Positions 39,766-51,232 of a stretch of 64,000 nt of DNA are shown piece after piece. The stretch lies in assembly GCA_951217055.1 (NCBI GenBank), contig OX578283.1, positions 30,662,260-30,726,259 on the forward strand, written 5' to 3'. A program made the position numbers and the translations under genes. Every line of letters starts with the position of its first letter. The first letter of the stretch is position 1. The notes beneath the pieces were generated by a model. It saw only the letters and a list, made by a program, of their open reading frames with translations, did no database searches and was not told the origin of the DNA. This stretch comes from Gerris lacustris. Taxonomy: Eukaryota > Arthropoda > Insecta > Hemiptera > Gerridae.

Positions 39766-40260
39766 ACCTCTTTTTCGCACTCATTGAGGATGATCATGAG
39801 AGGTTTTAGCGATTTTTCAAAAAAGATTAAGCTATTGCAATGGCTTCAAAATTTTTGAAAATTTTCTCCACGGAAATCCGTTTAGACCATTCTGGGTCGA
39901 CTCCTGAAATTTAACACTTTTATGTATGTATGTATGTATATGTATGTGTGTCACTCCAGACGATATCTCACGCTAGGGTGCACTTAATAAATTTTAAAAT
40001 GTCAATAATATCAAAAGAAAGGATGGGTTCGTTGGCCAGAATTTTGGGAGTCCATTTAGGGGTCAAATTTTGACTATTTAGGTACAAAAATAGCATAAAA
40101 ACATGTTTTTTCCATTTTACCCCCCTCTTATATGAAAATATGACAAAAGTGGACATAACAACAATTACTGTACTCTTAAAGAGCTTTCCAACGACATGCA
40201 TCTTGAAGGGTTTATATTACTGTTTTGACTTTTGTACCCCGTATTCGTGTGTACCAATTT
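39766..40260. mobile_element. Possible R2-like repeat remnant
   Basis: Runs such as ACGGAAATCCGTTTAGACCA, (TATG)n and CACTCCAGACGATATCTCAC match the layout of arthropod non-coding repeats related to the R1/R2 style. Ends could not be defined. Confidence 0.35.
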
Positions 40261-40574
40261 CTTTTTTTTTTCACCCATCCAAATTCTAAACCAAAATTTT
40301 CCTATATTATCATAAGCCAATAATACGCAGATTTCTTTGAAAATTCGCTCATTAAGTCATAGTGCATGACTGGATTTTTTTACATTCTCTTATCCCACAA
40401 CTTGTCCACAACTTCTTATCCAATCTCCTACATTTTCAGATTTGCAGAGCCTCTATAGCTCTTGTTTGAACTTTTTTTTCTCGACTTTGATCGAAAATTC
40501 TTATGTAGAATTGAATTAGAATATCCTCCTTCCTTTTGAAGTAGAATTTCCTCTCTTGTTATATTGAGCATTAT

Positions 40575-40680
40575 GTTTCGCTCTTTGCTTTTCTACTCCT
40601 TGTTATAATTTTCTGAACATTTGGGTGATATCACATCACACACATAATGGTTGGGCAGCCCAAAAAACTTTGGCTTGTGT
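40575..40680 (+). repeat. Dispersed repeat, direct partner of 42030-42115
   Basis: TTGCTTTTCTACTCC, AATTTTCTGAACATT, CACATCAC and TGGTTGG(G/A)CAGCCCAAA recur in the same order and orientation 1.4 kb downstream. The two copies bracket the tRNA-derived minisatellite region. Confidence 0.55.
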
Positions 40681-41504
40681 TTTAGGACTGTTATAAAATT
40701 GTTTAGACTTATTGATCTTAATATACAACTTAATAAAATTGATTATGCAAAATTAGTTAATTATAATGGATATATTGATGGCGATCTACTAAGCTGATCT
40801 AAAAAGCTTTCTACGAAAATATTTTCTCTTGTAAGGCTTTCTTACTCATTGTATTTTGTTTACAATTTAAATTTTTTATAAAACATTCCCTTATGCACAC
40901 ACATAACCAACAACATAACATTCCCTTTGTTATCGCGATTCGCCAATGAGTCTTATGAAGCATAAATAATAGATTTGTGTTTAATCGAATATGTGAAATA
41001 TGAATATTTTAATAAACATTATTCCTTTGATAAATTTAAATTTTCTTCCAGATAAACCTTCCTTCCTATTTATCATTTCCTCTATAATGAGTTGTAAATA
41101 TAAAATCTAAGTCTCTTTATTAATTTATCGGTCATTAATAATAGAATTCTGGATCAGGATTGTTCCGCTAAAAGTCTTGTAACTAATATTAATCTTTGAG
41201 CTTCAATGTATGTAGGTTTGATTGAGACAAATCGACTCATTAATTTACGATCAACTTTGCTAATGAACCTACTATTGTGTGTAAAATAGTTAGTTCTTCT
41301 GCTATTATTCGATGATCATTGGCATATATTATGTCCGATATAAACTCGTTCAATATTTTTTTCGCAATCTTCAAAGTGTATTTATTTATTTACCGATCGA
41401 AGAAATACATTATGGGGTATTTAGATTATTAAGGCGTTTCCGGAAATGAAAACAATAAATAGTTTATTTAAATAATTAAATGTATTATTAAAGATAAAGC
41501 AAGA

Positions 41505-41600
41505 AGGATAAAAAGGCTCGCCATCGCGCCAGGTATCGAATTGCGTATCCTTGTGTTTTCGCCGCAATGTTCTAACTACTAAGCTTCGCAATACACTAAC
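41505..41600 (-). mobile_element. tRNA-derived head of a SINE-like element
   Basis: On the minus strand: GAAGCTTAGTAGTTAGAAC (box A, D-arm), then a degenerate anticodon arm (TTGCG GCGAAAA CACAA), then GCAATTCGATACCTGGC (box B/T-arm). Spacing between box A and box B is tRNA-like. The D-arm segment of this unit is the same sequence that is tandemly amplified next to it. Confidence 0.5.
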
Positions 41601-41968
41601 TACTGAGCTAAGCAATGCTCTAACTACTAAGCTACACAATGCTCTAACTATTAAGCTACACATTGCTCTAACTATTAAGCTACACGATGCTCTAATTCTA
41701 AGCTACACAATGCTCTAACTATTAAGCTACACAATGCTTTAACTATTAAGCTACACAATGCTCTAACTACTAAGCTACACAATGATCTAACTACTAAGCT
41801 ACACAATGATCTAACTACTAAGCTACACAATGATCTAACTACTAAGCTACACAATGCTCTAACTACTAAGCTACACAATGCTCTAACTACTGGGCCACAC
41901 AATGCTCTAACTACTAAGCTACGCAAAGCACTAACTACTGAGTTATGCATTGCTCTAATTACTAAGAT
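41566..41968 (-). repeat. 24-bp minisatellite made of tRNA box A units
   Basis: About 17 tandem units, nearly all 24 bp, have the minus-strand form TAGCTTAGTAGTTAGAGC plus ATTGTG. The unit contains the Pol III box A consensus (TRGYNNANNNG: TAGCTTAGTAG). The array is contiguous with the tRNA-like head at 41505-41600, so it arose by repeated duplication of that head's D-arm. A matching open frame on the minus strand (8-residue repeat such as SLVVRALC) is a by-product of the 24-bp period. Confidence 0.85.
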
Positions 41969-42029
41969 AAAATTGATTTTTCTAGTTAATTAATTAATCT
42001 ATTTTTACGCGTGCTAACGTTTTGTTTCA

Positions 42030-42115
42030 CGCATTGCTTTTCTACTCCCTGTTGTAATTTTCTGAACATTCGGGTGTCACATCACTCACATAGTGGTTGG
42101 ACAGCCCAAATTAAA
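42030..42115 (+). repeat. Dispersed repeat, direct partner of 40575-40680
   Basis: See the upstream copy. The two differ by scattered substitutions and a short deletion (GTGATATCACATC against GTGTCACATC). Confidence 0.55.
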
Positions 42116-43108
42116 TTCACGCCCAAGTCAAAATTTTATAATTATTATTTTTTGGTTCTTTTTTAACTAATTTACGCCACTAACATCGCACCTTTAATTA
42201 ACTGAATTCTAATTCTTTCTTGAAGTACTCTCAATAAAATATTTTTACCCTTTGAGTTTTTTTATTGTGTTTATGAAATACCAGATATGTTAATTTTGTT
42301 GTTTAATTATATAGCTTTTTAGATTTCTTAATTTGATTTTTCAAGTATTAAGTTAACTTTATAAGTTTTACGTTTAATGTTAGCGTTCTTTGAGCTATAT
42401 TTAATTTAGTTAACTGCCGAATCACTTTTCATATAAAATATATATATTTGCAGCTGTGAATGTTATAAATGCTTTAACGATAACTCGTTAAGATAAATGA
42501 AAAAAAAAACAAAAAAAAACAAATAATAACATTGAAGCGTAATATATAACTGTTTTCTACAAAATTACATCCGCGAAATAAAGCTACGATGCTAACAATA
42601 AATAAATTGAATTCACATGCGGAACTAATATATCTTAGAAAATTGATTCTTTTTAATTTCTATCCTCTTTTAAATTTTATTGTTTTTTATATATCTATAT
42701 TGTTAACAATAAAGGACATGGATGTTAGTTAGTTGATTAGATGATGATGGGGAAGCGCCACCGTCGCCTTCACTTGTTAGTAGGGGCAAGGTCGCTGTTG
42801 TCTGACGTGTTTGGATTCTAAGCTTTTTAATTGGAAAACTTGTAACGTCTCGTCAATTCGATGTATTATGTTTTGGTTTGCAAGTTTACAACCAGCCCAA
42901 CAATAAACCTATTGTCAAGACCTACTCAGATTTAATTTACTAACCTTTTTCAGGCCTTAGGTATAAGAGTAAAGTTGAAAATAAAAAAAATACTCACAAT
43001 CATAATTTGCTTCTTTGTGAACTTATAAATCATCATGGTAAACAAAATAGTAAATAAACTTTACTCAGTATGAAATATAAGTGTATAGACACACATACAT
43101 ATTATATA

Positions 43109-43109
<1 letters not shown>
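42116..43109. other. AT-rich non-coding stretch
   Basis: No exon or element was recognised. Around 42740-42800 there is a GC-richer patch (GGGGAAGCGCCACCGTCGCC) with no open frame. Confidence 0.5.

Positions 43110-43205
<96 letters not shown>
43110..43205. repeat. (TA)n microsatellite
   Basis: Two TA arrays in different register separated by TATATGTATATATTA. Confidence 0.96.
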
Positions 43206-43207
<2 letters not shown>

Positions 43208-43684
43208 CATCTTCTAGCGTCGTCATTTATTAACTGTTACATATTATTTCGTGAATGGCCTTCCTTCTTTTCTCACATTTCGCTGAATGCTTTATTGTTT
43301 AAATAATTCTTAAATTTTAACTTTATAATAATATTGTTTACCTTAAGTAAGTATGTATTAATAATGTTCCGTAAAAGATTAGGTATATCAACAGTTTTTA
43401 CTAGTGTGTTATAATTTACAAAAATAAAATAAAACAAACATTTTAGTTAAGGAATGTTTCATTGGTTCAATCGCAATTTCAGATATGTTGCACTTTACTT
43501 GTCAATGAATCTTAAAATACTTACTTCGAAGATATTGATCGTTGATTTTCTAAAAGAGTTAAAGACTATAACCAACAAATTTTAATAATTAAGATTACTA
43601 TAACTAACTAACTATAACAACTTATTTAAATTTTATTAAGTTATTTAAATGTTGTACCATTTTTTTTTTTTAACTTCTATTTAC

Positions 43685-43805
43685 ATTATTGTTTCCGGAA
43701 GCATTCTGTAGAACGAAATTTATTTATGTCTTTGAATTCAAAAGCCCTGGATAGAAATCCGTTTCATACAACCGGGAACATTTTTGGTGTCGTATCTTTC
43801 TGTCG
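43685..43805 (+). mobile_element. R1 repeat, 5' fragment, head-to-head with the next copy
   Basis: It begins GTTTCCGGAAGCATTCTG and runs through AGAAATCCGTTTCATAC to GTATCTTTCTGTCGG, then stops abruptly. Confidence 0.55.
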
Positions 43806-43994
43806 GCCATCTTCTGGAGGAAACATGCCCTATCGCTCTGGGATTCGAATCTGATGCATTCTCTTTTAAGCACATTCACGATATGCAACAAGCTGCAGCA
43901 GTTTCACAGGCACGATTTCCCAAAACCAACTCCGAGGGCTAGGTCTCGGTAGCGCATGCGCGATAATAAACAAATAAGGCGACGAGAGCTAAAA
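43806..43994. other. Spacer between inverted R1 copies
   Basis: A balanced-composition segment. On the minus strand it contains CAGATTCGAATCCCAGAG, which resembles a tRNA T-arm/box B. Box A is not clear, so it is only a possible tRNA-derived fragment. Confidence 0.35.
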
Positions 43995-44472
43995 ATAGTC
44001 TGCCAATTAGTGTGGCATATAGCTTCCATACCTCCTATGTTGTTTACTTTAATAATTTCATGCTATTACATCCTATCACTGTCAACTGTACTCGTATTTA
44101 ATTTCCCCCCTTTTTTTAACCCTGTCAAAAAATTTCATAAATCCATCCAAATTTCATAAAAATCAGATGAGTACTTTTGAAGATATTGATATTGGTGTAA
44201 ATAAATGTATGTTTGGTATGTATGGAAAACAAAATAAGTGCAGAAGGTTGAAACTTACCTTCCAAATTTCATTAAAACAGGACGACTATAGTTTTTAATA
44301 TATATTGGCTCACAAAAATTGAGCGACAGACCGACAGATAGACACGGAACCAAAAATGTTCCCTGATGTCTAAAAACGGATTTCTATATTGGAGTTTTTG
44401 AATTCGAAGATAAACTATTTTCGTTCTTCAGAACGATCCCATGGCTTCTTTCCTTCGGTAAGCTCGATAGCA
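43995..44472 (-). mobile_element. R1 repeat, near full length
   Basis: In reverse orientation it runs from TGCCAATTAGTGTGGCATAT (the R1 3' end) to TTCCTTCGGTAAGCTCG (the R1 5' end). Confidence 0.7.
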
Positions 44473-45492
44473 ATACCACAAACTAAATTAGAATACACTA
44501 TCAACCACAAACTGGATATTTATCGAAGATTCAGAAATTACGTAAATAAATTTGAGAGCGTAAATTAGCTGTTAAGTATAAATTAAGAAACATGTGAGTC
44601 AGAGAAAAATATTAGCCCGAAATGATTTTGTTGTCTTTTAAGAATAAGTCTACTGGTTTCGTTTGTGTAAATTTTAAGAGAACAAATAAAAATATTTGCA
44701 AAGCTAAACATGATTTTTCTTGCTTATTTAAATATTTACTTATTAATTTTATGTCTTAAGACTAAAACAAAACCGCACATTATTCTAATTCAAATCATTT
44801 GCGTTTATCCGGCAAGGTATTAATTTAACGCAATTTTTATGCATCTGCATTTATTTTTTTCTTCAATCATAATATGTTAAAATGGAAATAGGCTTACAAT
44901 AATCGTATGGTAATGAACTTACTACTTTATTTATGCAAGGAGCGAACAATAAATATAGTTCAATTAAGCTCTACTTTGTGTTCTGACTATAAATATGATT
45001 TCAAAGGTAGTATTACTTATAAGTCATTTTATTGTTTCAATATAATTAATCAAGTAAGTGCTTAATCATTTAACTTAACTTTTAGTGCTTAATTTAAACT
45101 TATCCATCAGAGAATAAAACTTTTATATTTTTCCCCCCTCTCTTTTCATACTTACATCATTTCGTGTCAACTTCAAACATATCTTTTGAAGGTGCTTTCG
45201 TTTTCTTTTAATATACGACATGTAAATTAGGATCACTTCGTTAAGCCTAAGAGTGTAGTTGTGGTTTGTGGTTGAACTTAAAATATGCGCCTTTGTTATT
45301 CAATAGTCGTCATTCAGTTATTCTGCCATCTATATTCATTCACTAATAGGAAATTATTGAAAACTGTATTTTAGGTGCAGCATGTAGCACATTGAATGAT
45401 TGATATCTTTGATTATGCTGCACCTATAAGGACGGGTTGCCAATTTAAGGGAATATTAGGGAATATTAGCTGCATAATGAATATCGGACTCT
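44473..45492. other. AT-rich stretch with one strong short hairpin
   Basis: At 45373-45425, AGGTGCAGCAT and ATGCTGCACCT form an 11-bp perfect stem around a 31-base loop. No other feature was recognised. Confidence 0.5.
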
Positions 45493-45496
45493 TTAA

Positions 45497-46124
45497 CCCT
45501 GAAATGCTAATGGTAGTCGAATCGACGAGCACAGTTTGAACTTTAACCTTTTACGCTCGTATGCGATGGTGATGGGTACCCCATCCTTCTGCAGTGCTTG
45601 CACTGGTTAGTAACACACCTGCTAGTGTAGCGGTAGTAGTCCTTTTGAGCATACACTCGTTTTCTGGCAAATTCCCGTCAAAGCTACTTCGTCGATTCGA
45701 CTAACGTTTAGTAATAAACGTAGGGAATTAATTGGTCGTCGAATGAGCCTATATCCTGGGAAAATGGGCATGGGGTAAGGGGCAATAAGCCTAGAGGTAA
45801 GGGACAATGGGCCTAGGGTAATTGGCCTTGGGCCAGAGACCAATGGCCGATAATCTGAGGCCTGGAGCACTTAGCAAAGGGCCTAGCTCTTTTGGACCTG
45901 GTGTATTAGTGTTCACTCAATTTCAGATTCTTCTGATGTTCCTACTAAGTTATTTGTCATCAAATATTTGTATACCTCACTAAAAGATTTAATAATGAGT
46001 TCTTAATAGTTTTCTCTTTATAAAAGTGTAGTTTCAACCCAAAAAATGTATTTTCTGCATATGTTAGTCGAATCGACGAAGGTTTAGTAATACCAGCGAT
46101 CCAATTACCATTAGTATTTAAGGG
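45497..46124. mobile_element. piggyBac-like MITE with TTAA target duplication
   Basis: The termini CCCTGAAATGCTAATGGTA (left) and TACCATTAGTATTTAAGGG (right) are inverted repeats with two mismatches. Each is abutted by TTAA (45493-45496 and 46125-46128), the hallmark target of piggyBac elements; the CCC start fits too. Inside, the near-palindromic word GTCGAATCGACGA occurs near the left end (45516), inverted at about 45689, and again near the right end (46068). At 628 bp with no transposase frame it must be mobilised in trans. A purine-rich tract with repeated GGGCCTAGGG-like words lies at 45770-45890. Confidence 0.8.
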
Positions 46125-46128
46125 TTAA

Positions 46129-48010
46129 AGCATCCATCTATGAAAATGGATCTAAAGTGATTTAAATGCCGCATTGTTTGATGATCATCTAATTTAAGTT
46201 TTCCACAATCTTTTCGCTAATGTATTTATAGTGTAAAGATGTATAAAATATTGTGTTAATGATATCAAAACTAAATTGATTCATGAGAGGAGTTGATGGG
46301 TGGAGTTAATCCAACTGCCTATTTACATCCATCCATCTAACCTGTTAAAATGGCAATGTTAAAGATGGCACGTTGTTATCCATAAAGATTGGATCAACAG
46401 CCTGGATATTTTTCCTTAATTTTTTTGTATGTAAAATACACTAAGAATATTAAAAAAATAGGTTTGAGTATATAGGAAGGTAATAAATAACACTCTCTGT
46501 AGGACATAAGGAACCATCCAAATGATGAAGTTCAAAACGTTTGCCATCTTTTTTGAATTTTAACACAACTTTTTTCGCACACTTTTGAAGATAAAACGCT
46601 GTTATATTTCCTAGAATTGATAAGAGTTAATCGCATTCCCGTATAGATTAAATTAATGCACGCTGCACACATTAATGTTTCCTTATTGTATAACAGAAGA
46701 TTTAATCATCTTCAACATTGACATAATTTCTTTCCTTGGAAATCGTCCCACTGAATACATATCCTTGATCTTCGGTTGTATACAATAATGCACTAAATGT
46801 GCATCAAACTTGAATAAATGTTCTCTTTAGTCTTCGCTATTATTTCTGTTGTTTTTATTGATTTATTACTTTGTTTAATTGTTTGATACTCTGTTTTATA
46901 TATATTATGTTGCATTGCATTGTCGTTTTATTTGTTAAAGCACTTGAAGTTTGTTTGAACTTTCTGTTTTAATGGCGGTGTTTAGAAATGTTTAAGTAGC
47001 TTGTTGTCTAGAAGTGAAGTGTTTTGGTTTGAGTAGTGGTTTGATAATGCTATCAGTTGTTTAGTGTTGGCTCTGAGGCTACTGTTTATATTATCACTCG
47101 TTCTCTCTCTTTCCCTCTGCCTTGACCTGTTTCCTTGTCAAGCTGGCTTGGGTTATCTTGACTGCCTGCATGAGTTGTACACACGTGACGGAGCTTTAAT
47201 ATGCTTCCTAGCTTTCATCTTGTACTGTTAACTCTGAGTGCTTTCCCATTTATTTTTGTTCTTGTGGTGGACCTTTTTGATTTATAAGGTCACTTGATTT
47301 TTTAAAAAATTAAAATAAATTCAACATTTAAGTCTTTGCCGAAAGTTTGTTGGTATGCAAATGAGATTAGTTAGACATCCTTACAGCAAAACACGTTTGC
47401 TGATAGTCAGATAAGTTGACCTTCTGTGACAAAACATAGGTAATGGAAATAGTTTCTGATGGATAGTCATTTGCCTTTGGAGCGAATCCCTGAAACTCTC
47501 ACGTATTAGAAGTGAAACTTAAGTTCTAGAAAGAGTTGATTATATTCCCTCCTACATATTAATATAAGTATATAAATATGTCATATATATAATTAGGAAT
47601 TTAAATCATTCCTAGAAGAAGCACATCTCAATTTTACTCGTATATCAAATTGCTCCACTTTTATACTATGTTCATTAAAATGAAGATTTGTTGGTTCCAA
47701 GATAAAGAAAACACTAGAATCTGAATTCTTATTGCTTAAATTTAATTAATAATTAAATAGCACAATAAACCTTATTTAAATAATGCATATTATATAAATA
47801 ATTCATTAAATACGCAACATACATATATTTATAAACAAGAATTTACAATGCTGCCACAGTCAGATAACTGTTCAAAGAAACATAATATCCATTAATAAAA
47901 TATTTGCATAACATTTTAGCGAATAATAAAAAAAAATCGATGTAAACAACATTTATATTTATTACAATAATGTATATAATATTAGGCTTTTATACCAATT
48001 CTAAAAAGTC
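46129..48010. other. AT-rich intron-like DNA
   Basis: No exon, RNA gene or repeat boundary was recognised. The end near 47750-48000 is extremely AT-rich. Confidence 0.55.
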
Positions 48011-48013
48011 ATG

Positions 48014-48080
48014 TACCTCCGTGGTGCAATGGTTAGCGCTTATGCCTGCTGAATCAGAGGTCGGTTGATCGAGACAAGTC
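48014..48080 (+). mobile_element. tRNA-like head of a possible SINE
   Basis: TACCTCCGTGGTGCAATGG followed by TTAGCGC is a good box A and D-arm. TGCCTGCTGAATCAGAGGTC resembles an anticodon arm, and GGTTGATCGAGAC is a damaged box B. It is followed by a T6 run near 48091. The acceptor 3' strand does not pair with the 5' strand, so this is not an intact tRNA gene. Confidence 0.5.
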
Positions 48081-48084
48081 TTAA

Positions 48085-49173
<1,089 letters not shown>

Positions 49174-49210
49174 CAGAGTAATACCGTGTTATTTGCACAC
49201 TGCAATAGGC

Positions 49211-49499
49211 TACACAATTTGCGAGAGACACCAAGGGATGTGCCACGCAAGCGTGACACATAGGAACTGCCAGCCAAGCAAGAATGGTGGTACGTCTCTG
49301 ATAAGTCCTATATCTGATCTTCTTGATCTAGTATAGGTCCATCGTCGGGCCCCTGATGAGTCGGACGCGACGAAACGATGCAGGACATGGCGTAATGCCG
49401 AGCCAACATCATAATGACGTTATTGTCTAATGCGTTGGAACAGTTCCTATGTGTCACGCTTGCGTGGTACATCCCTTGGTGTCTCTCGCAAATTGTGTA
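49211..49499. mobile_element. Inverted-repeat element carrying a hammerhead-like core
   Basis: The arms 49211-49269 and 49441-49499 are 59-bp inverted repeats with one mismatch (start TACACAATTTGCGAGAGACA). The 171-bp centre includes the hammerhead-like motif. A (TA)n array lies 40 bp to the left, and TATAATATATATATATATTA abuts the right arm, so the unit appears to sit in or beside a TA microsatellite. There is no coding frame. It could be a small non-autonomous retroelement or a head-to-head fragment of a Penelope-like element. Confidence 0.65.
49336..49384 (+). ncRNA. Hammerhead ribozyme-like core
   Basis: In order: CATCG (stem III strand, 49340-49344), TC (with G44 making the GUC cleavage triplet), GGGCCC (stem I, 49347-49352), CTGATGA (49353-49359), GTCG-GACG-CGAC (perfect 4-bp stem II), GAAA (49372-49375), CGATG (49376-49380, pairs perfectly with CATCG). 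Every invariant core base of a type III hammerhead is present. The odd part is stem I: only the 6-base palindrome GGGCCC, with no loop, so within one molecule it can form at most one or two pairs. It could instead pair between two molecules. Confidence 0.6.
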
Positions 49500-49639
49500 T
49501 AATATATATATATATTAAATTAAAAAAATATTGACAACGTTTCAATACTTTCCCTAATACACTATTTTAATTATTCCCCAACATACTATTTTTTTAGTTC
49601 CTTAACATGCTATTTTTCCTTTCAATCTGTCACATTTAT

Positions 49640-50340
49640 TAAAAAAATGTATTTGTCAAATACCTGTCACATTTATTTTTATTTTATTAATCTATTTTTC
49701 CCATTATCCAGTTATATTTTTTCCCCATAGGTTTATTTTTTCTCGTCAATCACTTTGCACTTGTCAAATACCTGTCATTATCTTTCTTCTGATTCTGAAT
49801 AACTATTATTTTTTATTCTATTTTATATTTTTTTTTAATCCTAAATCATTTGAGATTTTGGTGGATTTATACGTTTCTGAGTCCAAAACATTTTTTTTAT
49901 TTTTTAAATAAATGTCAGTTTGTTGTTTGTAATCCTGGGCAGACGCATGGAGCTTAATATACTTAACTAATATGTCGATTTTCAGAAAACTCTATGTCCC
50001 AGGCGAAATCAAGGAATGAATTTAGTTCTATACTTGGTGCGACGCCCACCAAAATTTCTAAAAACGTGACAAAAACTATTTGTATTTGTATATGTATTAT
50101 CTTATTTGTTAATTTGTCAAATACCTGTCACATGTTTTTCTATTTTACTATTTTTTCCATTATCTGGTTATATTTTTTTCCATAGGTTTATTTTTTCTCG
50201 TCAATCAATTTTAACTTGTCAAATACCTGTCATTATCTTCTGAATAACTATTATTTTCTTATTCTATTTTATCCTCAAAGTATTTTGTTTTTACGTCAAT
50301 CACATTGAACTTGTCAAATACCTGTCACTATCATCTGAAT
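49640..50340. repeat. Degenerate tandem region with TTGTCAAATACCTGTCA words
   Basis: The word TTGTCAAATACCTGTCA occurs five times on the + strand at 49653, 49761, 50114, 50216 and 50311, about 95-110 bp apart within clusters. Shared context words are ATTTTTTCCATTATC, CATAGGTTTATTTTTTCTCG and CTGAATAACTATTATTTT. An R2 fragment interrupts the cluster. Confidence 0.65.
49846..50080 (+). mobile_element. R2 family repeat, partial
   Basis: GAGATTTTGGTGGATTTATA, CTGAGTCCAAAAC, GCAGACGCATGGAGCTTAAT and CTTGGTGCGACGCCCACCAA follow the R2 order but lack both ends. Confidence 0.55.
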
Positions 50341-50559
50341 AAAATTATCACTCTATAATTCTACTTTTCATCTTCTTTTTATATGTTAACTTTTAAATAC
50401 CTATATAATTATTATTATTGTCATATCCTACTTTTACCCTTTTTAAATGCTTTTTTCTCACATTAATCAATTTTAACTTCTTCAAAAGCATGTCCCAACT
50501 ATATTGAATAAAACTATGTCTTAATTTTTCTATTTTACTTTCTCCTATATATGTTTAAA

Positions 50560-50615
50560 GTGAAGTCGATTTTGAGATTTTGATGAATTTAGACGTTCCA
50601 GAGTCCATAAAAAGT

Positions 50616-50648
<33 letters not shown>

Positions 50649-50870
50649 AATGCCGGTTTTTTTTTTGTCTGTGCAGACGCATGGAGCTTAATCCATAATC
50701 TACTTAACTAATGAGTCTATTTTTAGAAAAGTCAAAGCCCGAGGTGATATTGAGAAATAAATTTTAGCTCCATATTTGGTGCAATATCCCATAAAAAAAA
50801 AAAAAAAAAATTATTTCTTGAAAACGGGTCCGAATATTTTGATTAAAAAAATTCTAAAATGATTAAAACA
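50560..50870 (+). mobile_element. R2 family repeat, partial
   Basis: GATTTTGAGATTTTGATGAA, GAGTCCATAAAAAGTG, then a T-run of about 25, GTCTGTGCAGACGCATGGAG and TTGATTAAAAAAATTCTAAA. It lacks the hairpin start. Confidence 0.55.
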
Positions 50871-51039
50871 TGTATGTGTGTAATTTTCCAGGGAAAAATC
50901 TACTTGTATTTCCAGTGATATTGATGAAATTACATTTAATTTTGAAAATTGAAAACAAAAAGCACCTGTTGAAACATATGTTTAAAAATAAATTAATTTA
51001 AGTAGATGCTATGGCATGTAAACATAGTACCAATATTTA

Positions 51040-51200
51040 TGTGAGAAAGATTCATGGGCGCCCATATGAATTTTTGTTGGGGGGGAGGGCCACCGCACCG
51101 TGGGGGGGGGGGGAGGGGGGAGGTTTCTTGAAAGCAAAACACCTGACTTGACCACGGTAATATATTTGTCTCCTCTTGCATGGCACCATTAGGCATGGTC
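51040..51200. other. G-rich tract between two ATGGGCGCCCAT-like words
   Basis: CATGGGCGCCCATATG precedes two G-runs (about 51078-51122), and CATGGTCGCCCATGG follows at about 51195. The two words are imperfect copies. The segment may be a small insertion or the edge of an element. Confidence 0.35.
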
Positions 51201-51232
51201 GCCCATGGAAAGTGTTGTTTTATTTATCGGAC

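Noticed and set aside
41675..41950. 91-codon minus-strand frame with an 8-residue repeat
   Set aside because: The repeat is a consequence of the 24-bp minisatellite period (divisible by three). The underlying unit is a tRNA box A, not a coding repeat.
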